Assembly (NCBI GenBank): GCA_964404985.1
Contig: CAYOMD010000009.1
Location: 9,749-73,748, forward strand
Origin: Hankyongella sp964404985
Lineage (GTDB): Bacteria > Pseudomonadota > Alphaproteobacteria > Sphingomonadales > Sphingomonadaceae
DNA: 64,000 nucleotides
Direction of reading: 5' to 3'
Positions 42,729 to 51,462 of the stretch are shown piece after piece. The notes beneath the pieces were generated by a model that saw only the letters and a program-made list of their open reading frames with translations, was not told the DNA's origin and ran no database searches. Each line of letters starts with the position of its first letter. The stretch's first letter is position 1. The position numbers were made by a program, and so were the translations under genes.

Positions 42729-43694
42729 ATGATTACGTATTTGCTGGCCCTTGTTGCCTGTGTACCTGCGTTTGTGGTCGGCATGGCGACCCAGCGCACC
42801 AATCTGTGCGTCGTGCTCGCCGGTCATGATCTGGTGGAGCGCGGGGATGCCCGCCGGTTCGCCGGTTTCTTCCTGTGCGGGCTGGCCGCCCTTGCCCTGC
42901 TCGCTGCTGCGCATCTTGCCGGGTTATACGATATCAACCGTCTGACCGCCTATCGGGTAACAGAGTCCGCCCTGATCGGCGGGGCCGTGTTCGGTCTGGG
43001 CGCTGTCATCAACGGGGGCTGCTCCTTTGGGGCCATGGCGGCCCTTGCGCGGGGCAGCCTGCGCATGGTCCTGGTCTTGCCGGCCATGGTTGCCGGAGCC
43101 ATGGTGGTGATCAGCCTTAGTCCAGGGGCCATGCCGGTGGCAGCTGGCAGCAGCCTGATGGCACGTACCGGGGCTCCGCTTTCCCTGATCCTCGGGGTCT
43201 CGATCCTGCTGCTGCTGTTGCTCGTGGTGGTACTGAAGGCGCAGCTCATCCCACCGCGACCCGGCATATGGCCACCTGCCGTGGCCTTGCTGCTGATCGG
43301 TATCATGAACGCCTTGATGCTGCCCCTCGTGCCCGATTGGTCATTTTCGCCCATGCTCGTCGATGCCGCTCATGGCGACTTCGCGCGTGGGCCGTTGAGG
43401 CTGGTTCTGTTCGCCGCATTTCTGGGGGGTGCCCTGTTTGCCGCCTGGCGGGACAAGCGGTTGCGGTGGCGGCGACCCCGGTTGCTCGGGCTGGTGCGAT
43501 CCGGCTTCGGCGGCCTGGCGATGGGGGCCGGGGCGGTGATGGTGCCGGGCGGGAACGATGCCCTGCTGCTTCAGGGCATACCTGCGCTCAGCCCGCATGC
43601 CCTCCCGGCCTATCTCGCGATGCTGGGCACTGTGGTTATTCTGGTCCTGCTGCTGAACCGGCTCAACCAGCATCTGCAGCCTACTTCAGCTTAA
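42729..43694 (+). CDS. YeeE/YedE-family sulfur-compound transporter-like protein
   Basis: 321 aa with about nine membrane segments in two similar halves. Motifs of the family are GMATQRTNLC (Cys 27), GAVFGLGAVINGGCSFGAMAALARG (Cys 98) and, in the second half, GAGAVMVPGGNDALLL. In the thiosulfate channel YeeE, conserved cysteines relay the substrate; two are kept here while the last motif has none. The specific substrate is therefore uncertain. Convergent with rnhA, overlapping by four bases. Confidence 0.82.
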   Translation: MITYLLALVACVPAFVVGMATQRTNLCVVLAGHDLVERGDARRFAGFFLCGLAALALLAAAHLAGLYDINRLTAYRVTESALIGGAVFGLGAVINGGCSFGAMAALARGSLRMVLVLPAMVAGAMVVISLSPGAMPVAAGSSLMARTGAPLSLILGVSILLLLLLVVVLKAQLIPPRPGIWPPAVALLLIGIMNALMLPLVPDWSFSPMLVDAAHGDFARGPLRLVLFAAFLGGALFAAWRDKRLRWRRPRLLGLVRSGFGGLAMGAGAVMVPGGNDALLLQGIPALSPHALPAYLAMLGTVVILVLLLNRLNQHLQPTSA

Positions 43695-44152
43695 TCGAAT
43701 TGGTTCGCAGCTGTGGTCTGGGACTTGGCGGCAGTGCGGGCGAGCTGATCGACCCGTTCGTTATCCGGGTCGCCATCATGGCCGCGCACCCAGCGCCAGG
43801 AAATGTCGTGCGGTTTGCTGGCAATCAGCAGCGCTTCCCATAGGTCACGATTCTTGACCGGTTTCTTATCTGCGGTACGCCAGTCGTTGCGCATCCAGCC
43901 ATGGACCCACTTGGTGATCCCGTCGCGCACATAGGTGCTGTCGGTCGAGAGCGTTACGCGGCAGGGCTTAGTCAGCGCCCGCAGGCCTTCGATCGCAGCC
44001 TGCAGTTCCATGCGGTTGTTGGTGGTATCCGGTGCGTTGCCGGAGAGGGTTTTCTCCTGCGAGCCAAAGCGCAGCAAGACGCCCCAGCCACCCGGGCCGG
44101 GGTTGCCCAGACACGCGCCGTCCGTCGCGATCTCGACCTGCGGCAGGCTCAC
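43691..44152 (-). CDS. rnhA: Ribonuclease HI
   Basis: 153 aa. Removes RNA from RNA-DNA hybrids. The four metal-binding acids are in EIATDGACLGNPG (Asp), NNRMELQAAIEGL (Glu), LSTDSTYVRDGI (Asp) and DNERVDQLAR (Asp), with the catalytic histidine in VRGHDGD. The start overlaps the thrB stop (ATGA), a gene pair common in alphaproteobacteria. Confidence 0.97.
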   Translation of the reverse strand: MSLPQVEIATDGACLGNPGPGGWGVLLRFGSQEKTLSGNAPDTTNNRMELQAAIEGLRALTKPCRVTLSTDSTYVRDGITKWVHGWMRNDWRTADKKPVKNRDLWEALLIASKPHDISWRWVRGHDGDPDNERVDQLARTAAKSQTTAANQFD

Positions 44153-45099
44153 AGCAGCACCTCCCCGCTCGCAAAGGCGTGCAGACGGTTCAGATAATCG
44201 CGCGGGTCCTTGCGGGTGACCAGGGCTGTCGGCGGTGTGTTCAGCCAGTCATAGGCGCGGGTGAGCAGAAACCGCAGGGCCGCCCCGCGACACAGCACGG
44301 GGAGCGCAATCGTCTCAGCCGCGCTGAGTGGCCGGCGTTTGCCATAGGCCCTCATAAGTGCAGCAGCGCGCTCGGCATGATAACGGGTGCCATGCGGATC
44401 GAAGCTCCAGGCGTTGAGGCACACTGCGAGATCGTAGGCATAGGCGTCGGTCGCGGCAAAATAGAAGTCGATGACCCCGCTGATCGCGGTCCCGGAGAAC
44501 AGCACATTGTCGGGGAACAGATCCGCGTGAACCGGGCCACTCGGCAATTCCGCCGGCCAGTGCGTCTCCAGCCAATGCAGTTCACGGGTCACGACATCGG
44601 CCAGCCCGGGGATGATGACATCAAGCCGCCCGTCACAGGAGTCCGCCAGCGGCCGCCAGGCAGCAAGTGACAAGGAGTTGGCGCGCGTCAGGCTGAAGCT
44701 ATCCCCGGCGATATGCATATTCGCCAGGCAGGTCCCAAGTGCCGCACAGTGTACCGGGGTCGGGTCCGTGACCGAAACGCCGGTCAGGAATTCGATCAGG
44801 CAGGACGTCCGGCCGCACAAGGGCAGGGCATAATCGCCGGAGCGGCTGGCAACAGGGCGGGGAGCCGGTACGCCGTGCTCAGCCAGATGCGCCATCAGCG
44901 TGAAGAAGAACGGCAGGTCATGAGGGTTTACCCGCCGCTCATAGAGGGTGAGGATGAAGCGGCCACCCGTGGTCTCGACGAGATAGTTGCTGTTCTCGAC
45001 CCCTTCCGCGATGCCCTTGGCACTCAGCAGCGTGCCGATCTCATAGTGCTGTAGGTGCTTGTCCAGTTGCTCAGCGGAGACCTGCGTATAGACAGCCAT
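44149..45099 (-). CDS. thrB: Homoserine kinase (ThrB, aminoglycoside phosphotransferase-like type)
   Basis: 316 aa. Phosphorylates homoserine on the way to threonine. It is the choline kinase-like type found in alphaproteobacteria rather than the GHMP type: GIAEGVENSNYLVET, ILTLYERRV, the catalytic loop GPVHADLFPDNVLF, and the metal-binding GVIDFYFAATD. Between ispH (5 bases upstream) and rnhA (overlap), so one operon ispH-thrB-rnhA. Confidence 0.95.
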   Translation of the reverse strand: MAVYTQVSAEQLDKHLQHYEIGTLLSAKGIAEGVENSNYLVETTGGRFILTLYERRVNPHDLPFFFTLMAHLAEHGVPAPRPVASRSGDYALPLCGRTSCLIEFLTGVSVTDPTPVHCAALGTCLANMHIAGDSFSLTRANSLSLAAWRPLADSCDGRLDVIIPGLADVVTRELHWLETHWPAELPSGPVHADLFPDNVLFSGTAISGVIDFYFAATDAYAYDLAVCLNAWSFDPHGTRYHAERAAALMRAYGKRRPLSAAETIALPVLCRGAALRFLLTRAYDWLNTPPTALVTRKDPRDYLNRLHAFASGEVLL

Positions 45100-45104
45100 G
45101 GAAC

Positions 45105-46043
45105 TCAGGCGCTGAGTGCGCGCGGCAGCTTGAAGGTCACGTCCTCGATGCGGGTCTGCACCGTCTCTATCGTCAGCTCGAAATGCTCTCGCAGTACGGT
45201 CAGCACATCCTCAACCAGGACTTCGGGGGCGGAGGCGCCTGCGGTCATGCCGACAGTCTCGATGCCCTCGAACCAGGCCATGTTCAGGTCTGCAGCCGAT
45301 TGTACCAGATGGCTGGGCGCGCCGGCGCGTTCAGCAACCTCTACCAGGCGCACCGAGTTCGAGGAGTTGGGCGCCCCGATCACCAGCAGAAGATCGCAGC
45401 GCGGGGCTATGGCTTTCACCGCTTCCTGCCGGTTGGTCGTGGCATAACAGATGTCGTCCGCCCGTGGTGCGGCTATATCCGGGAAACGCGCTGCCAATGC
45501 TGCCACGATATCGGCAGTATCATCGACCGACAATGTTGTCTGGGTGATGTAGGCCAGTTCGGCACCATCCGGCGGCGTAATCTTGGCCACATCCTCCACG
45601 GTCTCGACGAGACTGATGGCGCCTGGTTCCAGCTGGCCGAGCGTGCCGATCACCTCAGGATGCCCCGCGTGGCCGATCAGGAACAGATGTTTGCCGGAGC
45701 TCGATTGCCGTTCCGCCTCCCGATGCACCTTGGAGACAAGCGGGCAGGTAGCATCGACATAAATCATCTGCCGACGCTCAGCCTCTGCCGGGATATCCTT
45801 GGGAACCCCGTGTGCCGAGAAGATCACCGGGCGGTCAGACGGGACTTCATCCAGTTCATCGACGAAGATCGCCCCCTTGGCCTCCAGCGATCGCACGACA
45901 TAACGATTGTGGACGATTTCATGCCGCACATAGACGGGAGCGCCGAAGCGCTCCAGCGAGAGCTCGACGATCCGTATCGCACGGTCAACGCCAGCGCAGA
46001 ATCCGCGCGGGTTAGCAAGAATCACGGAAAGTGGGCGTTTCAT
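45105..46043 (-). CDS. ispH: 4-hydroxy-3-methylbut-2-enyl diphosphate reductase
   Basis: 312 aa from the ATG at 46043 (MKRPLSVILANPRGFCAG). Last enzyme of the MEP isoprenoid pathway. The three cluster cysteines are in GFCAGV, DATCPLVSKVH and DICYATTNRQ; HEIVHN, the SAHGV and GHAGHPEV histidines, and the QTTLSVDDT motif are also present. First gene of ispH-thrB-rnhA. The ORF extends 15 codons further upstream but without family similarity. Confidence 0.97.
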   Translation of the reverse strand: MKRPLSVILANPRGFCAGVDRAIRIVELSLERFGAPVYVRHEIVHNRYVVRSLEAKGAIFVDELDEVPSDRPVIFSAHGVPKDIPAEAERRQMIYVDATCPLVSKVHREAERQSSSGKHLFLIGHAGHPEVIGTLGQLEPGAISLVETVEDVAKITPPDGAELAYITQTTLSVDDTADIVAALAARFPDIAAPRADDICYATTNRQEAVKAIAPRCDLLLVIGAPNSSNSVRLVEVAERAGAPSHLVQSAADLNMAWFEGIETVGMTAGASAPEVLVEDVLTVLREHFELTIETVQTRIEDVTFKLPRALSA

Positions 46044-46227
46044 GATCGATGTCGATGTAGTGAGTGGGCACGGATTGGCAAGCGCCATATCCGCGCAGGA
46101 TGGTACGAATGAAAAAATTTGCAGGACTGTTAACCACGGGCCTTCACCAGGCGTCTACGACTGAAAGGTATACTGAGCAGATACGGCACGTGAGCGTGCA
46201 TGAGTTTATGAATCGAAGAGGCCTGAA

Positions 46228-46584
46228 ATGCTCACCATACTCCGCAGCAGAAAGCCCATAGCCGGAGCAGTTTTGACCGCCATGTTACTGTTTGGCGTAT
46301 CGCCTGCGCTTGCAAACGACTGGAGCAAATCGGTTGTCACGCTGATTAGCAAGAATCAATCCTATCCGCGATCCGCTGAGGTCCGTAAAGAAGAGGGCGT
46401 GGCCAAGATTTCCCTTACCATTGAGGCTGATGGTAAAATATCCAATATAGCAATAACACAAAGCAGCGGCTCTGAAATCCTGGACCGAGAGTCGCAAAAA
46501 ATCTTCGAAAAAATCGGACAGTTTGCGCCACCACCTACAGGTGCGACCAAAATCGTGGTCCCGATTTCGTGGAAACTCGGATAG
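46228..46584 (+). CDS. Exported stand-alone TonB C-terminal-domain protein, copy 1
   Basis: 118 aa. Signal peptide ending near PALA-NDW, then a single TonB_C-type domain: SKNQSYPRSAEVRKEEGVAKISLTIEADGKISNIAITQSSGSEILDRESQ. There is no membrane anchor or proline-rich spacer, so it cannot act as a usual TonB. It is a tandem paralogue of the next gene, with the same DRESQKIFEKIG segment. Its codon use is AT-richer than copy 2. Role unknown. Confidence 0.82.
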   Translation: MLTILRSRKPIAGAVLTAMLLFGVSPALANDWSKSVVTLISKNQSYPRSAEVRKEEGVAKISLTIEADGKISNIAITQSSGSEILDRESQKIFEKIGQFAPPPTGATKIVVPISWKLG

Positions 46585-46699
46585 ATTAAAGTAAAGTACA
46601 ATTTACTATTGCGATTTACGCTTTGAATACCCGTTTGGAACTACTCTTTGTTCGCTAGTGCAAGATAGCACCAACCAAGAAGAACTTTTGGAGACAGAT

Positions 46700-47044
46700 A
46701 TGCGTAAAACAATTTTGAAATCACTGATGATCGCCGCTTTGCTGGGCGCACCGCTTGCCGCACCGGCCTTTGCCGCAGACTGGGGCAAGGAAGTGATGAC
46801 GGTGATCGCCAAGAATCAAAATTATCCACGCTCAGCCCAGGTTCGCAACGAGCAGGGCACCACGAAGATTCGCGTGCTGTTTGACGGCAGCGGCAAAGTG
46901 ACCGGTACCGAGATCGTCGAGGGCAGTGGCTCAGACATTCTGGACCGCGAGTCCCAGAAGATCTTCGAAAAAATCGGCACATTACCGGCACCGCCGTCCG
47001 GCACCACCAAACTGGTGGTCCCGATCGTCTGGCGCCTCAGCTAA
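46700..47044 (+). CDS. Exported stand-alone TonB C-terminal-domain protein, copy 2
   Basis: 114 aa from the ATG at 46700 (TTGGAG upstream). Signal peptide ending near AFA-ADW, then IAKNQNYPRSAQVRNEQGTTKIRVLFDGSGKVTGTEIVEGSGSDILDRESQ, a TonB_C-type domain. It matches copy 1 closely through YPRSA, DRESQKIFEKIG and the VVPI-W ending. Followed by a clear terminator. The two may be soluble periplasmic partners of a TonB-like or Tol-like system, but no other part is nearby. Confidence 0.85.
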   Translation: MRKTILKSLMIAALLGAPLAAPAFAADWGKEVMTVIAKNQNYPRSAQVRNEQGTTKIRVLFDGSGKVTGTEIVEGSGSDILDRESQKIFEKIGTLPAPPSGTTKLVVPIVWRLS

Positions 47045-47065
47045 CAAAACACAAACACGAACATA

Positions 47066-47098
47066 CCGCCGGTTGGGGCTACCTGACCGGCGGGTTTT
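47066..47098 (+). terminator. Intrinsic terminator after TonB_C copy 2
   Basis: CCGCCGGT (47066-47073) pairs with ACCGGCGG (47086-47093) across a 12-base loop, then GTTTT (47094-47098). Confidence 0.82.
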
Positions 47099-47242
47099 CA
47101 TTGCGTCAGCATGGCTTTCACGCCATGGAGTCCTCTTGGCTTGAATGCCGGGTCTGAAGTTTGCTGGAAACGCTTGGTCTGTGCGGAAGCAAACGTCAGA
47201 CCTCGGAATTGCAAGCGCTTCAATACTGATGAGGATGATCAC

Positions 47243-47830
47243 GTGACCATCATGAGCCGGTTTGGCGCTGTATTCCTGGGGTTGACGGCACTGGCCGCAT
47301 GCCAGTCGAATCCGCTGCAGATTACCCGGAGCTTTTGCCCTGCCGTATCCGTCCTCCGCTACGCCGAGACCGTGACGCTGCTGACGCCGGGCACTGCCAC
47401 CACCGATGCACTGGACGTGACAGCCCAGTTTTCGCAAGCAAGCGGCGCGTGCGAACCCAGGAAGGGCAAGCTGATTGTGCCCACCAGCGTGCGTGTGACC
47501 GCTCTGCGTCGCGACTCAGCAGCGGAGCGCACAGTCGAGTTGCCGCTGTTTGTGGCTGTGACCCGCAACAACGAAGCCGTGTTGGCGAAGCAGATAATAC
47601 CGGTCCAGTTGCGATTTGCGGCCGGGTCTAGCCGTGCGGAGGCAACCGCCAGCTACACGGCCGAAGTCGACGAGGAGTCCGCCCGCAAGGCGGCTGCGCC
47701 GTTGCAGGCAACAGCACGCGACAACGATGGCCGCCGTATCGTCGAGGCCCGGGTGACTGCAGCCCCCTATGAAGTGGTTTGGGGCTTCCAGCTCAGCAAC
47801 AGCGATGTCGCCTACAACCTGGTCAATTAG
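47243..47830 (+). CDS. Lipoprotein of unknown function
   Basis: 195 aa from a GTG at 47243 with GAGG upstream; an ATG three codons on (47252) is an alternative. Lipobox LAAC at about residue 21. The mature part is beta-rich: TVTLLTPGTATTDALDVTAQFSQASGAC, VRVTALRRDSAAERTVELPLFVAVTRNN, and RIVEARVTAAPYEVVWGFQLSNSDVAYNLVN. Similar short lipoproteins occur in alphaproteobacteria without assigned role. It ends just before a repeat pair and converges on ivd. Confidence 0.75.
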   Translation: MTIMSRFGAVFLGLTALAACQSNPLQITRSFCPAVSVLRYAETVTLLTPGTATTDALDVTAQFSQASGACEPRKGKLIVPTSVRVTALRRDSAAERTVELPLFVAVTRNNEAVLAKQIIPVQLRFAAGSSRAEATASYTAEVDEESARKAAAPLQATARDNDGRRIVEARVTAAPYEVVWGFQLSNSDVAYNLVN

Positions 47831-47852
47831 CGACAGACGACCCTAAATTGAA

Positions 47853-47928
47853 CCGTTCGCCCCGAGCCCGGTCGATGGGCAATTCCAGAAATTTCTGGAT
47901 GTGTCTCAACAAGGCTCGACACGAACGG
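47853..47928. repeat. Inverted pair of intergenic palindromic repeats, copy B
   Basis: Plus-strand element 47853-47880 and minus-strand element 47901-47928, each beginning CCGTTCG from its outer end. They are joined by a perfect 16-base palindrome (47884-47899, TCCAGAAA/TTTCTGGA). The pair fills the gap between the convergent lipoprotein gene and ivd. It shares a 25-base identical core with copy A at 38.7 kb. Confidence 0.85.
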
Positions 47929-47970
47929 CAAAAAGTCCTGACTCAGCGAAAAACCATCGTGCTCAAGCGA

Positions 47971-49134
47971 TTACGCCGTCTCGTCGAAGAGTTCGCGGCC
48001 GATGAGGTAACGGCGGATTTCGCTGGTACCGGCACCGATCTCGTATAGCTTGGCATCGCGCAGCAGGCGTCCGGTCGGGTATTCATTGATATAGCCGTTG
48101 CCGCCCAATGCCTGGATCGCCTCCAGCGCCATCCAGGTGGCCTTCTCCGCCGCATAGAGAATGCAGCCCGCCGCATCCTTGCGCGTGGTCTCGCCGCGGT
48201 CGCAGGCTTGTGCGACGGCATACACATAGGCGCGGCAGGCCGAGAAGGTCGTGTACATGTCCGCGAGCTTGCCCTGCATCAGCTGGAAGGTGCCGATCGG
48301 CTGGCCGAACTGCTGGCGCTCATGGACATAGGGCACAACCGTGTCGAGGCAGGCGGCCATGATGCCGAGCGGCCCCGCTGCCAGCACCACACGCTCGTAA
48401 TCGAGGCCGGACATCAGGACATTCACGCCGCGGCCTTCCTCGCCGAGCACATTCTCGAACGGCACTTCGCAGTTCTCGAACACGAGTTCGCAGGTGTCGG
48501 ACCCGCGCATGCCGAGCTTGTCCAGCTTCTGCGCGGTCGAGAATCCGGCCATGTCCTGCTCGATCAGGAAAGCGGTAATCCCGCGCGGTCCGGCGTCCGG
48601 ATCGCTCTTGGCATAGACCACCAGGGTCTCTGCAGTCGGACCATTGGTGATCCACATCTTGTTGCCGTTGAGCACATAGCGGTCGTTGTGTTTGTCCGCA
48701 CGCAGGCGCATCGATACCACGTCCGATCCGGAGCCGGGTTCCGACATGGCCAGTGCCCCCAAGTGCTCGCCGGAGATCAGTCCAGGCAGATACTTGGCTT
48801 TCTGGGCCGGCGTGCCCCAACGGGCGATCTGGTTGATGCACAGGTTGGTATGTGCACCATAGGAGAGGCCAACCGAGGCTGAGGCCCGGCTGATCTCTTC
48901 CAGAACGATGCAGTGGGCGAGGTAGCCGAGCCCGGCACCGCCGTCGGCCTCGGCAACCGTCACACCGTGGAGGCCAAGCGCGCCGAGCTTTGGCCAGAGA
49001 TCGCGCGGAAATACATTATCGCGGTCAATCGCGGCGGCACGCGGCGCAATCTCGGCGGCGGCAAAGTCGGCAACCGTTTTGCGCAGCATGTCGAGGGTTT
49101 CCCCATGATTGAACTGCAGGGCGCTGAAGCTCAT
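47971..49134 (-). CDS. ivd: Isovaleryl-CoA dehydrogenase
   Basis: 387 aa from the ATG at 49134 with AGGAG upstream; the longer frame lacks family sequence. FAD-dependent oxidation of isovaleryl-CoA in leucine breakdown. The catalytic glutamate is at E247 in MSGLDYERVVLAAGPLG, the position specific to isovaleryl-CoA dehydrogenases, while the usual short-chain position near the C-terminus is glycine (GAGTSEIRRYLIGRELF). Also ALAMSEPGSGSDV and MWITNGP. Functionally linked to the carboxylase genes 2.3 kb away but separated by a chemoreceptor gene on the other strand. Confidence 0.93.
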   Translation of the reverse strand: MSFSALQFNHGETLDMLRKTVADFAAAEIAPRAAAIDRDNVFPRDLWPKLGALGLHGVTVAEADGGAGLGYLAHCIVLEEISRASASVGLSYGAHTNLCINQIARWGTPAQKAKYLPGLISGEHLGALAMSEPGSGSDVVSMRLRADKHNDRYVLNGNKMWITNGPTAETLVVYAKSDPDAGPRGITAFLIEQDMAGFSTAQKLDKLGMRGSDTCELVFENCEVPFENVLGEEGRGVNVLMSGLDYERVVLAAGPLGIMAACLDTVVPYVHERQQFGQPIGTFQLMQGKLADMYTTFSACRAYVYAVAQACDRGETTRKDAAGCILYAAEKATWMALEAIQALGGNGYINEYPTGRLLRDAKLYEIGAGTSEIRRYLIGRELFDETA

Positions 49135-49314
49135 TCTATTCTCCTGTGTCCAGCCAATTTCCCAAGGCATGACTGAGGGTAGGCGAATGCCTGGCAACCG
49201 ACAAGCCAACTCAGTACATCGCATTCTTGGTAGCCTTAATGCTTTTCTAACAGATCTGGGTGCACAGCATTCGGTGAGCACGAGGGGTGTTCTGTAATAA
49301 TGTTGCGTTGCGTG

Positions 49315-49335
49315 AGCCGCTGCCTTGCAGCGGTT
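49315..49335 (+). promoter_or_regulatory. Hairpin next to the chemoreceptor ribosome site
   Basis: AGCCGCTGC (49315-49323) pairs with GCAGCGGTT (49327-49335), one G-U, 3-base loop, ending three bases before the GGGGG ribosome site (49338-49342). It could modulate initiation or stabilise the mRNA. Confidence 0.4.
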
Positions 49336-49348
49336 ATGGGGGAATTCC

Positions 49349-51433
49349 ATGATTAACCGGTTTTCGCTAGTCGCGAAATTCAGGATCGTCGTGCTTATGG
49401 GATTAGCGCCGGTCGCACTGCTGACACAGTTGTTTGTCAGTCAGAGTCTCAAGGATATCGATTTTGCTGCCAAGGAACGCTTGGGGGTGACGTATCTGGA
49501 GGCATTGTGGCCGGCGCACCGCCTCTCGACCATGGCTGCGCCGGAAGGTGGCGAGTCCGCGCCCGAGGCTGCCATCGGTTCTGTCACAGAATCGATCACC
49601 ACAGTAGCGAACCAGCTGGATGGAGACCTCGCGGCGGGTACGCAATCGCGTGCCGCTCTTGATGCTCTGTCGGCCTGGCGCAACCGCCCTGCCGCGCGAG
49701 CGGCGGCGGCACAGAGTGTGGATGCGCTGATGGCGCGGGTGGGCGACAAGTCCAACCTGATCCTCGACCCTGATCTCGATAGTTTTTACGTGATGGATGT
49801 GGCGCTATTGAAGCTGCCGCAACTCATGCGCACCGCCTCCCGTGTCTATCGCGCGTCGAGCGTACTTGGGGCCGGGGCGACAGACGCACAGAATCTGGAA
49901 TTTTACGCGGCAATCGGTGCTCTGGAGGCTGATTATTCGGCATTCCAGACATCTGTTGCTTCTGCCGTGGACGGGAACCCGGACGGGAGCCTGCGGGACG
50001 GCCAATGGTCGAAGGATATCGCAGCCTTCGAAAATGAATTCAGCGCTTACCTGACTGCTGCCAAAAGTGCGCGTGCGGGGAACGCCAGTGCGACATTGCG
50101 CACCGCCCTCAAAGACTATGCGGGCGTTGCGGATCGCCTGTGGCACACCAGCGCAGACGAGCTTGACCGTTTGCTGGCAGCACGTATCGCGGGTTTCCAG
50201 TCCAAACTCTATACCAATCTCGCACTTGCCTTGGCCGGCGTATTGTTGGCGCTCTGGGTATCGTTCCGAATCGGCAATACCATCAACAGCACCTTGTGCG
50301 AGCTGGTGTCGAGGCTCAAACAGCTCTCGGACGGCGATCTGACCAGCGATGTCCCGCACATGGAAGACAAGCATGAGATCGGTGCAATCGCACGCGGCGT
50401 GCTGTTGTGCCGGGACAGCCTTGCCGCCCAGAATAGCCTAGAGGAAAAGGCAGAGGCGGAGCGCCTGACCGCGCAGGAACGCCTCGAGTCGACGATTGCC
50501 GATGTGCGGGCAGAGAATCAGCGTCTGCTCGACAGCGTCGCTGCCGAACAGGCGCTCGCACACGAAAGAGAACGGGATGCGATCCTGCGGCTGGTCAGCG
50601 AACTTGAAGAGTCGGTCGGCGCGACCGCCTCGTCACTCAGCGCCTCGGCCATGCAACTGAATTCGGCTGCCGATGCGATGTCGCTGACATCCGCCTACAC
50701 CCGATCAGAAGCCGGCGAGGCGACCAACGCCGCCATGGGGGCAGAGGAAGGCGTCTCCTGCATCGCCCCGACCGTCAACGAGCTCATGGGCGCGACCCGG
50801 GAAATCGCCCAGCAAGTGGCGGTTGCGGCCCAGGTCGCCGGCGATGCGGTGGACCGCGCTGCCATTGCTGATAAATGTGTCGACGGGCTGGTCGTCTCGG
50901 CATCGAAAATCGGCGAGATCATCACGTTGATCGATGCGGTCGCCGGGCAGACCAATCTGCTGGCGCTCAACGCTACCATCGAGGCCGCGCGCGCAGGAGA
51001 AGCAGGCAAGGGCTTTGCGGTTGTGGCATCCGAGGTCAAGGCACTCGCGGGGCAGACCGCGAATGCGACCAAGGATATCTCTACCCAGATCCAGGCGATC
51101 CGCGAGTCCACCAATCAGGCCGTCACCTCGATCCGAGATATCGTCCTGGCCGTCAACAAGGTGAGCGGTGCCTCGACCATGATCGCCGCAGCCATCGAAG
51201 AGCAGAGTGCGGCGATGAGCGAGATCAATCGGGCAGTGGGGCAAACAGCGGATGGTGCCCGTGCAGCGCGTGCCCGGATCGCCACGGTCGATAGTGCGGC
51301 GCTCGATACGCAGGCTGCGGCAGAACAGGTGATGACCGCCAGTCAGGAAGTCGGCTCACAAGCCCAGGCGCTTCGGGTGCAACTGGATGCCTTTGTGTGC
51401 GGGCTGAAGCATGCGCACGCCCAGAATGCCTGA
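49349..51433 (+). CDS. Methyl-accepting chemotaxis protein
   Basis: 694 aa from the ATG at 49349 (GGGGGAATTCC upstream). Membrane segment 1 at about 10-30, a periplasmic helical sensor of about 260 residues (with NLILDPDLDSFYVMDVALLKLPQLM, as in four-helix-bundle sensors), membrane segment 2 at about 290-310, HAMP, a linker coiled coil and the signalling domain. The hairpin tip DAVAGQTNLLALNATIEAARAGEAGKGFAVVASEVKALA contacts CheA/CheW. No C-terminal CheR pentapeptide. It lies between ivd and mccA, on the opposite strand; the ligand is unknown. Confidence 0.94.
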   Translation: MINRFSLVAKFRIVVLMGLAPVALLTQLFVSQSLKDIDFAAKERLGVTYLEALWPAHRLSTMAAPEGGESAPEAAIGSVTESITTVANQLDGDLAAGTQSRAALDALSAWRNRPAARAAAAQSVDALMARVGDKSNLILDPDLDSFYVMDVALLKLPQLMRTASRVYRASSVLGAGATDAQNLEFYAAIGALEADYSAFQTSVASAVDGNPDGSLRDGQWSKDIAAFENEFSAYLTAAKSARAGNASATLRTALKDYAGVADRLWHTSADELDRLLAARIAGFQSKLYTNLALALAGVLLALWVSFRIGNTINSTLCELVSRLKQLSDGDLTSDVPHMEDKHEIGAIARGVLLCRDSLAAQNSLEEKAEAERLTAQERLESTIADVRAENQRLLDSVAAEQALAHERERDAILRLVSELEESVGATASSLSASAMQLNSAADAMSLTSAYTRSEAGEATNAAMGAEEGVSCIAPTVNELMGATREIAQQVAVAAQVAGDAVDRAAIADKCVDGLVVSASKIGEIITLIDAVAGQTNLLALNATIEAARAGEAGKGFAVVASEVKALAGQTANATKDISTQIQAIRESTNQAVTSIRDIVLAVNKVSGASTMIAAAIEEQSAAMSEINRAVGQTADGARAARARIATVDSAALDTQAAAEQVMTASQEVGSQAQALRVQLDAFVCGLKHAHAQNA

Positions 51434-51462
51434 ATGAGCGGCAGCCGGTAAGTCTCGTACTA

